Shown one piece after another: positions 13,001-21,755 of a stretch of 64,000 nt of DNA (within the stretch, counting starts at the first letter, position 1; every line of letters starts with the position of its first letter). Origin of the DNA: Muscardinus avellanarius (taxonomy: Eukaryota > Chordata > Mammalia > Rodentia > Gliridae); NCBI GenBank assembly GCA_963383645.1, contig OY726566.1, positions 98,844,302 to 98,908,301 of the forward strand. Direction: 5' to 3'. A program made the position numbers and the translations under genes. The notes under the pieces were generated by a model. That model made no database searches and was not told the DNA's origin. It saw only the letters and a list, made by a program, of their open reading frames with translations.

Positions 13001-13198
13001 GGTGGCTCGGGCGGAGGCAGCCCTCCACCCAGGCTGCGGGAGGCAGCTGCTCCTGCGCTGAGCCTCCAGCGGAGCCCGGCCTCCCCAGGTGGAAGTGGGG
13101 AGGGGCCTCTGTCCAGTCCGCTCTCTCAGGCCCCAGGCAGGTCCTGCGGCTCAACCAGTTAAATCTCATATGCTCGGTAGCATAGCTATCTTTCCACC

Positions 13199-13201
<3 letters not shown>

Positions 13202-13246
<45 letters not shown>
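13202..13246 (+). repeat. (CA)n microsatellite in CLEC2L 3'UTR
   Basis: About 22 uninterrupted CA units in the transcribed 3'UTR. Likely length-polymorphic. Confidence 0.95.
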
Positions 13247-13248
<2 letters not shown>

Positions 13249-13558
13249 CCTTCTCAAAGGCTATCCTTAGCTGCCACCCTACAAGCCCTTCCCTGGCCTG
13301 GAACATTCCTTCCTCACTGCAGCCCTGGTGCTCTGGGGAAGGCTGGGGCTGGGCTGGTTGCCAATGGTCCCATGGCAGACCTGCCTGTCCCAGTGGCTTC
13401 TCTCTCCTTTCCTGGGGAGGAGGCCGGCTAGCCACCCCTGCCTTGGCCAGCCCCACCCAGGGCCCGAGGCCCCCCCCCCGCGCCCCCTCTTTGCCTTCCT
13501 GGGTCCTCCGGCAGGGCCCCTGCTGTGCCCGTGGTGCTGTTGTACTGATCACTAAAGG

Positions 13559-13564
13559 AATAAA
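13559..13564 (+). terminator. CLEC2L: CLEC2L poly(A) signal AATAAA
   Basis: Canonical hexamer about 560 bases after the stop codon, followed by a TG-containing stretch. It is the first AATAAA downstream of exon 5. Confidence 0.8.
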
Positions 13565-13902
13565 GAGATGACTGGCATCCAGAGAAGTCTGCTGCCATCT
13601 GTTTTAAGGTCACAGCTCGGGTGGGAAGCAGAGGGGCCACTGAGGGCTGGGTCTCTGGGCAGGTGGTGGTATGCAGAAATGGGGGGAAAAAAAGAGGAAC
13701 ACATTTTACGACCTCAGGACCTTATTTAAGGTCTAAGTTATAACCTCAGGACTAAGTTATTCTTAGCCCTGTGAGGGGCGTGATACGTCCTGGCTTCCTC
13801 ATTAGGATTCAGCGTAATGAGTTTATTCACACCCACCATAGGCCACAAGGGGCATCCACAGTCTTAATCCAAGAAGCACACAGGGAACAGAGGAAACAGC
13901 TC

Positions 13903-13942
13903 AGAAAGCACTAGAGTGTTCTAGAAAGCAATAGAGTGTTCT
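13903..13942 (+). repeat. 20-bp tandem duplicate
   Basis: Two copies of 'agaaagca.tagagtgttct' with one mismatch. Confidence 0.85.
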
Positions 13943-14147
13943 AGAACACCATGCCGGATGAGTTCTTCTGCCTTGGGGAAGATGGGAAGATGTTCATGTG
14001 GGGTTGGGTAAGAGTTTTCAAGGGTCCTCTAGCTTCTTCCTATCCCCTTGATCTATCTGGAAAAGAGGCAGGGTCTGTGGAGGCTCTGAATGCCCCTTGC
14101 CCCCCCCCCACAACTGGGCCCTGGCACAAAATGAAGTGGAGGCTGGG

Positions 14148-14150
<3 letters not shown>

Positions 14151-14182
<32 letters not shown>
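14151..14182 (+). repeat. (TG)n microsatellite
   Basis: About 15 TG units adjoining the next SINE. Confidence 0.9.
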
Positions 14183-14184
<2 letters not shown>

Positions 14185-14378
14185 GCTGGGATTGAACTAC
14201 CCTGGGACATCCTACCTCTAAGCCAGGCTCCCAATATGACTTTTTTTTTCTTGAAACAGGGTCTTGCTAAGTTGTTGAGTGTCTCACTTAGTTGCTGAGA
14301 CTGGCCTCAAATCTGTGATCCTCCTGCCTCTGCCTTCCAAGTAACTGGAGTTACAGGCACGCACCATCACACCTGGCC
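14183..14378 (-). repeat. SINE, older, minus
   Basis: 'ttgctgggattgaactacc' to 'caccatcacacctggcc'. Confidence 0.8.
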
Positions 14379-14701
14379 CTCTCTGGTGACCCTGGCAGGG
14401 CAAGAAGAGGGTGCGGCCTGGGAGATGATTTTTGTCACAGAAGTACCTCACTCTCGGGAGCCAATTTCTGTAATAGGAAAGCTTAATTGCTATAGTAAAT
14501 CGACATAAAAGTTTGGTGGCACAATCATAACGAAGCAGTTACTCTTGTGGTGCCCTTTGTCGTTCTCTCTGGGAGGCATGAATCATTCGGGGGTCTAGGC
14601 TTCTTCCATTCTGTGGGTCTCAGAATACCTCCCTGGATCTTCCACATCTGTCCAGAAATTGAGAGAAGAGAGGAAAGATAGTTGTTTAAGAGGTTTTTTT
14701 T

Positions 14702-14901
14702 TTCAGGTGTGGGGATGGAACCCAGGGTCATTTGACCTCCGAGCTACACCCCCATTTCCTATTTTTATTCTTTATTTTGAAACAGGGTCTCACTGAGTTG
14801 CAGAGGGCCTCATTAAGTAGCTAAGGCTGTTCGTGAACCAGGATCCTCCAGTCTCAGCCTCACAATTGCTGGGATTACAAGTGTGTGCCACCACGCCTGG
14901 C
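14702..14901 (-). repeat. SINE type A, minus
   Basis: First of three serial insertions at a 'tgtttatgac' target. Confidence 0.9.
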
Positions 14902-14912
14902 TGTTTATGACT

Positions 14913-15129
14913 GTTTTATTTTATTTTATTTTGCGGGTCTGGGGATGGAACCCAGGGGCATTTGACCTCCAGACTCCACCTCCTGCCCTATTTTTTCTTT
15001 ATTTTGAAACCGGGTCTCACTGAGTGCAAAGGGCCTCACTAAGTAGCTGAGGCTGTCCACGAACCACGATCCTCCAGGTCTCAGCCTCCCGAATGCTGGG
15101 ATTACAAGAGTGCCCCACCACACCCGGCT
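14913..15129 (-). repeat. SINE type A, minus
   Basis: Second serial insertion; flanked by 'tgtttatgact' at 14902-14912 and 15130-15140. Confidence 0.92.
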
Positions 15130-15140
15130 TGTTTATGACT

Positions 15141-15335
15141 ATTTTTTTTTTTTTTTTTTTTTGGTGGTACTAGGGTTCCTGGAAGCCCTTCTACCTCCGG
15201 GCTACACTCCCAGACCTATTTTATATTTTTGAAACAGGGTCTCTTACGCCAGCGTGGCTGGCTTCGAACCTGTGCGATCCTCCTGTCTCCGCCTCCCAAG
15301 CGCGGGGATTACAAGCGTGCGTCACCACGCCCGGC
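15141..15335 (-). repeat. SINE type B, minus
   Basis: Third serial insertion; flanked by 'tgtttatgac' at 15130 and 15336; carries 'gccagcgtggctggc'. Confidence 0.93.
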
Positions 15336-15517
15336 TGTTTATGACCATTTTAAAGGTCAGGCCTGGCCATATTTAGCTGCAAAGAGAGCTAGGAAATACA
15401 GTTGAGCTGTGACTTCAGGAAGGAAGAAATGGGTTTGGGTTTAGGGAATATCTGGCCAGTCCTTATTGCAACAGAAAAGCTTCCCATTCTACAGATAAGA
15501 TAGCTCAGGCTCCAGAG

Positions 15518-15737
15518 GTAGGAATGGTGGCGCACACTCGTAATCCCAGCATTTGGGAGGCTGAGATAGGAGGATGGTGGTTCGCCGCCAGCTTCAGCAA
15601 CTCAGTGAGACCTTGTTTCAAATATTATTTATATTATTATAAATAATAGAAAATAGGGATGGGGTTGCGGCTTCAAGGTAGAATACCCCTGGGTTCCATC
15701 CCCAGTACTGCAAAACAAAACAAAACAAAACAAAAAC
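15518..15737 (+). repeat. SINE type A
   Basis: (AAAAC)n tail; 'cccctgggttccatcccca'. Confidence 0.88.
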
Positions 15738-15770
15738 AGAGCCTGGAATTGAATTAAAAAGTGAGAGTTA

Positions 15771-15853
15771 GGACTGGGATATAGCTCGGTGGTAGGATGC
15801 TTGCCCAGCATGCACAAGGCCCTGGGTGCAAGGTCCTGGGTTCCGTCCCCAGC

Positions 15854-15855
<2 letters not shown>
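15771..15855 (+). repeat. Solo ID element
   Basis: 'atagctcggtggtaggatg', 'caaggccctgggtgcaagg'; a small internal duplicate of 'gtcctgggt'. Confidence 0.85.

Positions 15856-15904
<49 letters not shown>
15856..15904 (+). repeat. (CA)n microsatellite
   Basis: About 24 CA units grown from the ID tail. Confidence 0.95.
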
Positions 15905-15905
<1 letters not shown>

Positions 15906-15907
<2 letters not shown>

Positions 15908-16046
15908 GCCAGGCAGAGTGGTATACACTTGTAATCCCAGTACTTGGGAGGGTGAGCTAGGAGGACCCCAGGTTTGAGGTTAGCCTCAGTAATTTAGTGA
16001 GGCCCTCAGCAACTTAGTGAAACCCTGTTTCAAAAAAGAAAAAATA
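15906..16046 (+). repeat. SINE B1 half
   Basis: 'gccaggcagagtggtatac' to a poly(A); no ID half. Confidence 0.85.
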
Positions 16047-16047
16047 A

Positions 16048-16290
16048 AGTCGGGCATGGTGGCATATGCTTGTAATCACAGCATTCGAGAGGCAGAGACA
16101 GGAGGATCGCAGATTTACAGCCAGCCTCAGCTACTTAGGCCCTCTGCAACTTAGTGAGAACTTGTTTAAAAAAAAAGAATAAAAAATAGGGCTGGGGATG
16201 TATCTTGGAAGTAGAATGCCCCTAGGTTCCATCTCCAGTACTGCATAAATAAGTAAATAAATAAATAAGTAAATAAATAAATAAATAAAA
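16048..16290 (+). repeat. SINE type A
   Basis: 'cgggcatggtggcatatgc'; (AAAT/AAGT)n tail. Confidence 0.9.
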
Positions 16291-16309
16291 ATAAAAACAG
16301 GGGCTTGAA

Positions 16310-16781
16310 GATCCTGCCCAAGGGTCACAGACAGCAGCATTACTTACAACAGCCACAAGGGGGAAGCAACCCAAGTCTCCATCCACAAATGAAAGGACAA
16401 CCAAAATGCAATATATCCATACAAGGGAATATGACAGCCTTCGGTGGAAGGAAATTGCTGGGCGTGGTGGTGGTCCACACTGGGACAGGAGGATTGCAGG
16501 TTTGAGGCTGCCACAGCAACTTAGCCAGGCCCTGTTTCAAAGAAAAAAAAAAGGAAGGAAATCCGGTAAACACTATAACGTAGATAGACCTTAAAATATT
16601 ATGCTAAGTTAAATAAACTAGACCCCAAAGGGGAAATACTGTATGGTTCCACTTACATGAAATGTCAAGAATGGGCACATTCTTAGAGACAGGAAGTAGA
16701 ATGGCGGTGGCCGGGGTTGGGGAAGGGACCAGGGAGTGAGCGGGATGCTGAGAAAGTTCTGGAAGTGGATGGTGCTTGTGC
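16310..16781 (+). repeat. LINE-1 3' end, first part
   Basis: Old L1: 'caaccaaaatgcaatatat', 'atactgtatggttccactt'. Interrupted by a SINE and then by a solo LTR; resumes at 17391. Confidence 0.85.
16456..16553 (+). repeat. Truncated SINE inside L1
   Basis: 98-bp B1 half with target copies 'gaaggaaat' at 16447-16455 and 16554-16562. Confidence 0.85.
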
Positions 16782-17386
16782 TGGTATTGGAAAATTACTT
16801 TGGTATTAATTTCAAAGATGTAAAAAGTAGTCAGGGCCAGGGTGCTGCGCAGGTGCTCAGGCAGGGAGGGTACAGCTGTTACAATGCAGAGGCCCCTCTC
16901 TCTGCCCTTTGTTCTAGAGGCATCAGTGCCTCTGTTTACCTCCTCTCCTCTGTGACCTGGCCTGGTATAGGAAAGGTAGCTCTGAGTGCTGCTTTGAAGC
17001 ACCCAGTTGATGAGCAACCAATATTGCCCAATACAAGAGGGGCAAAGGCAGGTAGATTATTGACCCCTGCGCTTAGTAAGTGCACTGTCCGGAGACAAAG
17101 AGGCACCACCTGCCTAAGAAATAAGTTACTAGCCCATTGCCTTAGTAATGCTGATAAGAAAGATACCAATACAAAATCTATTTAAAGGCTAGGGATGAGG
17201 AGGGAGGTCAGAGGTCCATTTTTAGGCTCTCCAGCTTGTGTGCCAGCACACTGCTTTTTCTTCTGTTTCGTACTAATTTTGTAATAAAGATTTGTTAAAG
17301 CTGCTCCGAGCTGCCTATTAGTTTAATGTTTTTGTTCACCAAACTTTAGTTGAATAAGAGCCCCCAGCACCATTTAAGCCGTAACA
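16782..17386. mobile_element. Solo LTR inside L1 (endogenous retrovirus)
   Basis: Starts TGGTATTGG, ends GTAACA (TG...CA) and has target copies GTGC at 16778-16781 and 17387-17390. L1 3'UTR sequence continues on both sides. Contains a TATA-like 'tatttaaag' near 17178 and AATAAA near 17282, so transcription would run on the + strand. No gag, pol or env sequence. The family is unnamed. Confidence 0.75.
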
Positions 17387-17390
17387 GTGC

Positions 17391-17454
17391 TGATGGTTGT
17401 GCCACAGTGGGAATGTAATGAATGTCACAAACTGAACACTGAAAACTGGCTAAG
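17391..17454 (+). repeat. LINE-1 3' end, last part
   Basis: 'tgatggttgtgccacagtg' and 'aatgtaatgaatgtcacaa' match the terminal 3'UTR of old L1s. Confidence 0.75.
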
Positions 17455-17455
17455 A

Positions 17456-17675
17456 TGGCTGGGCAGAGTGGCGCACTCTTGGAATCCCAGCATCCGGGAG
17501 TCAGAGACCAGAAGATTGCGGTTCGCAGACAGCCTCAGCTACTTAGCGAGGCCCTTCGCAACTCAGTGAGACCCTGTTTCAAAAAAAAAAGACTAACAAA
17601 AATAGGGAATGTAGCTCGGAGGTTGAATGCCCCTGGGTTCCATCCCTAATACTGCCAAAAAAAAAAAAAAAAAAA
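17456..17675 (+). repeat. SINE type A
   Basis: Begins at the L1 end; 'tgcccctgggttccatcc'. Confidence 0.88.
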
Positions 17676-17732
17676 GTATAAGATGGTAAATCTTATACAA
17701 TGTGTATTTTAGCATAATTAAAGCCAAAAAGA

Positions 17733-17875
17733 GGCCGGGTGTGGTGGCGCATGCTTGTAATCTCAGCATTTGGGAGGCTGACACCGGAGGATCACGGTTC
17801 GCAGAAAGCCACAGCTACTTAGTGAGGCCCTAGGCAACTTAGTGAGACTCTGTTTCAAAATGAAGAATAAAAGAA
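17733..17875 (+). repeat. SINE type A, 5' part (interrupted)
   Basis: 'gccgggtgtggtggcgcat' to 'caaaatgaagaataaaag'; ID half resumes at 17986. Confidence 0.88.
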
Positions 17876-17985
17876 ATCCCTTCCCCCACGGCCAGCCACT
17901 CCCCCAGTGTGCCGGGTTTCTGATTAAAGCGATAGCTTTTGATAAAAAAAAAAAAAAACACCAGTAACAACCTCCCCCCCCCCCA
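17876..17985 (+). repeat. Non-SINE insert with A tract inside a SINE
   Basis: About 70 unique bases, an ATTAAA, then 15 A, a short unique piece and a C-run. The SINE reads 'aagaataaa' on both sides. Resembles the 3' end of a processed transcript. Confidence 0.5.
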
Positions 17986-18105
17986 ATAAAGAATAAAAAA
18001 TAGGGCAGGGGGTATAGCTCAGGGGTCAAATGCCTCTGGGTTCCATTCCAGGGCCGCAAAAAAAAAAAAAAAAGAAAAAAAAAGAAAAAAGAAAAAAAAA
18101 AAAAG
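17986..18105 (+). repeat. SINE type A, 3' part, A-rich tail
   Basis: 'aataaagaataaaaaatag' and 'gtatagctcaggggtcaaa'; completes 17733-17875. Confidence 0.85.
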
Positions 18106-18349
18106 GTCATCTGGAGCCGGGAGCTGGAGGGAGGGCCTGGGGTCTCCGGCACCCATGGGGAGAAGGCCAACATGAGATGCTCTATGGGGAGGGCAGGGCG
18201 GCACAGATCCCAGCAGTGATGGCCGTGACTTGGGCTTCAGGGGCCAAGGGGCACAAGGAGACCCTTCCCCAGATGCACAGAAATTGGTAGTAAATACCCT
18301 CAAGGCCACTTCTCTTCAGCTACACAGTCATCTCTGCAATTGGTTTATT

Positions 18350-18425
18350 TATTTTTTTGTTTGTTCCTGGGGAGGTAACCCAGGGGCTTTCTGCCTTCCA
18401 GTAGTACTCCCAGCCCCCATTTCCT
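18350..18425 (-). repeat. SINE ID half, minus
   Basis: Diverged ID half followed by a TG/G run. Confidence 0.6.
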
Positions 18426-18449
18426 TTTGTGTGTGTGTGTGGGGGGGGG

Positions 18450-18652
18450 GTACTGGGGGTGGAGCCCAGGGGCTTTTCTACCTCCATGCTATATTCCCAG
18501 ACCTATTTTATACTTTATTTTGAAACAGGGTCTCACTAAATTGCTGAGAGCCTCACTAAGTAGCTGAGGCTGGCTTTGAACCTTGCGATCCTCCTGTCTC
18601 AGCCTCCCAAGTGCGGGGATTACAAGCGTGCGCTACCACACCTGGCAGCCCC
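18450..18652 (-). repeat. SINE type C, minus
   Basis: 'gtgcggggattacaagcgt'. Confidence 0.9.
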
Positions 18653-18690
18653 TACTTTCTTTTCTTTTTCTTTTTCTTTTTTTTTTTTTT

Positions 18691-18875
18691 GGTGGTACTG
18701 GGGTTCCTGGAAGCCCTTCTACATCCGGGCTACACTCCCAAACCTATTTTTGCATTTTTATTTGGAAACAGGGTCTCCTAAGCCAGCGCGCGGGGCTAGC
18801 TTCGAACCTGCGCGATCCTCCTGTCTCAGCCTCCCAAGTGCGGGGATTACAAGCGTGCGCCACCACGCCCGGCTC
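18691..18875 (-). repeat. SINE type B, minus
   Basis: Hairpin 'aagccagcgcgcggggctagc'-like (one mismatch) and 'ggttcctggaagccctt'. Confidence 0.92.
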
Positions 18876-18909
18876 TTTTCTTTTTCTTTTTTCTTTTTTT
18901 CTTTTTCTT

Positions 18910-19013
18910 TTTGGTGGTAATGGGGGTAGAACCCAGGGACTTTCTACCTCTGGGCTATACTCCCAGACCTATTTTATATTTTATTTGGAAACAGGGTCTC
19001 ACTAAGTTGCTGA
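18910..19013 (-). repeat. SINE type C, minus, first part (interrupted)
   Basis: ID half and the middle up to 'actaagttgctga', where an LTR is inserted. Confidence 0.92.
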
Positions 19014-19631
19014 TGTACCAGTATTGGGAATGGCCTAGGAAGATTTGAGAAAGCTCTGATTATTAATATATTTCAAAAATTGATGAAAGGACTTGGTATC
19101 TGCCAAAAAAAGCAGGCAACTATTAAATTAACCTAGCAAAGGTAATTAGCAAGTCTATAGGAGAGGGGAACTAGGACTTCCTCATCCTCATTCTAAAAAC
19201 AGGTTTACATAATTGGATAATTTAGCTAGGATGGGAGGAGGGGGTCAACCTCTGACCTTCGTGAAAGGAGACACCTGGTCGGGGGAGGTTTACTACGTCA
19301 GAATTGTATGAACAAGATGGAGGTCATGTGTGTAAAAAGTCTGTTCCATGTTTTGTATTTTGGTGAATTCGGTGAATTTGTTCGAACCAACCCCCCCATG
19401 CCACTCCTGAATGGCATGGGGCTGTGACTGTCTTCTGTATTTCTATATTTTTAATATAACTCCTTTAAATCTTCAGCAAGAGTCCGGGCTATTGCATATC
19501 TATCCTTAGCTCAGGACAAGAACCCACGCTTGTTCTTTTTTTGTGTTTTGAGGGAAATTGTGTCCAGGAGCCTAACAGGAGTCCCCGGGGACAGTTTCCC
19601 AAACCATAACATCTTCCCTGAAACCATAACA
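19014..19631. mobile_element. Solo LTR inside a SINE (endogenous retrovirus)
   Basis: 618 bp, starts TGTACCAG and ends CCATAACA (TG...CA), with a 5-base target copy GCTGA at 19009-19013 and 19632-19636. The host SINE is continuous when the LTR is removed. No internal retroviral genes, so this is a recombined solo LTR. A 5-base duplication fits class I or class III elements. Transcription direction is not certain. Confidence 0.85.
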
Positions 19632-19636
19632 GCTGA

Positions 19637-19737
19637 GGGCCTCACTAAGTAGCTGAGGCTGGCTTTGAACCTGTGTGATCCTCCTGTCTCAGCCTCCCAA
19701 GCACAGGGATTACAAACGTGTGCCACCATGCCTGGCA
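19637..19737 (-). repeat. SINE type C, minus, last part
   Basis: 'gggcctcactaagtagctg' to 'caccatgcctggca'; completes 18910-19013. Confidence 0.92.
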
Positions 19738-19796
19738 GTTCCCTCTTCCTTTTAATTTTTTAAATTTTTATTTATTATTTATTTATTTATTATTAT

Positions 19797-19969
19797 TTGG
19801 TGGTACTGGGGTTCCTGGAAACCCTTCTACCTCCGGGCTACACTCCCAGATCTGTTTTATTTGGAAACAGGGTCTCTTTAGCCAACACGGCTGGCTTCGA
19901 ACCCGCATGGTCCTCCTGTCTCTGCGTCCCAAGCGCGGAGATTACAAGCGTGCGTCACCACGCCTGGCT
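19797..19969 (-). repeat. SINE type B, minus
   Basis: 'gccaacacggctggctt' hairpin remnant and 'ggggttcctggaaaccctt'. Confidence 0.9.
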
Positions 19970-20107
19970 AATTTTTTATTTTGAAACAGGATCTTGCTCA
20001 CTTGCTAAGGGTCTCACTAAATTGGGCAGGCTGGATTGAAACCTGTCATCTTCTAGTCTCAGCCTCCAGGGTACTGGGATAACAGGCATGTGCCATCACA
20101 TCCAGCT
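19970..20107 (-). repeat. SINE B1 half, older, minus
   Basis: 'gggataacaggcatgtgcc'; lacks the ID half. Confidence 0.8.
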
Positions 20108-20226
20108 CATCTCTGCGAATTTTAAATGTGTTGCTGTGCTATAAACATTTTCAAAGATATTCAATAATTTTTCAAGGGCTAAATGACCTCAGAAAGATGT
20201 TGCTTTCAACAATAACTTCTCTGGTC

Positions 20227-20443
20227 AGCCGGGCGTGGTGGCGCACGCTTGTAATCCCCGCGCTTGGGAGGCGGAGACAGGAGGATCGCGCAGGTTCAAA
20301 GCCAGCCGGGCTGGCTTAAGAGACCCTGTTTCCAAATTAAAAAGTATAAAAATAGGTCTGGGAGTGTAGCCCAGAGGTAGAAGGGCTTCCAGGAACCCCA
20401 GTACCACCAAAAAAAAAAAAAAAAAAAAAACCAAAAAAACCCC
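20227..20443 (+). repeat. SINE type B
   Basis: Complete; target copies 'aataac.tctctggtc' at 20211-20226 and 20445-20460. The last SINE before the HIPK2 3'UTR. Confidence 0.93.
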
Positions 20444-20524
20444 AATAACCTCTCTGGTCTTGTAACTGGTGTGGTTCCAGGATGAATAAGTATGCCAGGC
20501 AGAGTGTACAGTGATTCCAAACAG

Positions 20525-20530
20525 TTTAAT
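20525..20530 (-). terminator. HIPK2: HIPK2 distal poly(A) signal candidate ATTAAA
   Basis: TTTAAT on the + strand reads ATTAAA on the transcript. It lies just before the SINE-dense intergenic region begins at 20460, the natural end of the SINE-free block. The common variant hexamer; cleavage would be near 20505. Confidence 0.5.
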
Positions 20531-21165
20531 GTAATTCCAAGACAAAGTGTGATTACATTTCTACACATATACAATATGCATATGTGAGTTTACAAATTTT
20601 AATTAATAACTCGTTTCACCTCAGAGACCGAAAAAATGATCAAAAAGAAACTGTGAGTAACAAGCTATGACATAGTTCACCACGACGGGACCCCCCCTTC
20701 TCACCCTACAGTTAGTAATATTACAATTAAAATAACTATATTCTTCTATAATTTTTTCTGTTAAAATCATCTCATAAATTTACAATGCTATTATTAGTTT
20801 CCAAGACTAATATAAATTCACTCCATTTTTCTACAACGAAAATGATTATTAATTTAGAAGCACACGACATCATGATGAAAAACACAAGCATCTTAGTAGC
20901 AAGGACTCGATCAGTTAAGAATTAGTTTCCTTGTAAAACATTCTAAAGCCAAGTAAAATATCCATTCTTATAACACACCTATAATATGAGACTAAGAAAT
21001 AGGTTACATATAGGTCTACAACACAGCTGGTTGTTTTTTTTTAAAAAAGTAGACATTTATAAATAAAAGAAGAAAAGAGGGACAGTTCACAGAGGAAAAA
21101 GAGGTACACGAGAAAATACTGTTGCACGCAATCATTTGCACACAGATTAACATGGATTAACACTT

Positions 21166-21171
21166 TTTATT
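21166..21171 (-). terminator. HIPK2: HIPK2 upstream poly(A) signal candidate AATAAA
   Basis: TTTATT on the + strand gives a canonical AATAAA on the transcript, about 9.9 kb after the stop. It could be the main or an alternative end. Confidence 0.5.
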
Positions 21172-21668
21172 ACAGAAACCGTACAGTGAAGGAACACAAG
21201 GGGCCAGGGCTGCTCTAGGGTTATGGAGGCTGAGCTGAGATGACCCGAGAGAGACCTGGGAAGGAGCCGCGCTCCCGGGCTGGGGCTGGGCGGCGTCAGG
21301 TCTCCCTTGTCCTCATTCTGGGGAGTGTGTCTTTCTGTCCAAAGTGTCCTGAATTCACGGGCAGTTGGAAGGTAAACATTTCTAGGGATCTCTTCTCTTT
21401 CCATCCTAATGGATACCATTTTTGGAAACTGTGATAGTGTCAGGCTGCAGCCCAATCCATGTGGTCAGAGCGAAACAGGATGGAAAATTCCAGTCATTCT
21501 GATCTGCCACCCCTCACCCATCCCCGCCCTCGATGCCCGGGACCCTTAGGGTCCCTGGCTCCGCTCTGGCGAGGTGGAGGACAGGGCCGGATGGGTGACG
21601 CAGCGGCCCCCCGTGAAGGAGCAGGGACGCGCCGGGACACCTCGAGGCTGGCTCCAACCTCTACAGGG

Positions 21669-21707
21669 CTCCTCCTCCTCCTCCTCCTCCTCCTCCTCCT
21701 CCTCCTT
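21669..21707 (-). repeat. (GAG)n trinucleotide tract in HIPK2 3'UTR
   Basis: About 13 CTC units on the + strand, GAG on the transcript. Purine-rich on the mRNA and likely length-variable. Confidence 0.9.
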
Positions 21708-21747
21708 CGTAAAGCTATACTTTTCCTATCAGAAATTTGGTTTGATA

Positions 21748-21755
21748 TATATACA
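21748..21755 (-). promoter_or_regulatory. HIPK2: Second Pumilio-type element in HIPK2 3'UTR
   Basis: The transcript strand reads TGTATATA, again TGTANATA, in an AT-rich stretch near the distal end. Confidence 0.35.

Larger units (their letters stand above)
13001..13585 (+). other. CLEC2L: CLEC2L 3'UTR
   Basis: From the stop codon to about 20 bases past an AATAAA. It holds a (CA)n microsatellite and is otherwise GC-rich, unique sequence without SINEs. The cleavage point is inferred from the signal position only. Confidence 0.75.
13585..20504. other. CLEC2L-HIPK2 intergenic region
   Basis: Tail-to-tail spacer dominated by SINEs, an L1 3' end and two solo LTRs. 13590-14150 and 14380-14700 are unique and not recognised; a 20-bp tandem duplicate lies at 13903-13942. 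Confidence 0.8.

Noticed and set aside
13199..13571. ORFs running through the (CA)n tracts
   Set aside because: Simple repeat gives open frames of His-Thr or Cys-Val; not genes.
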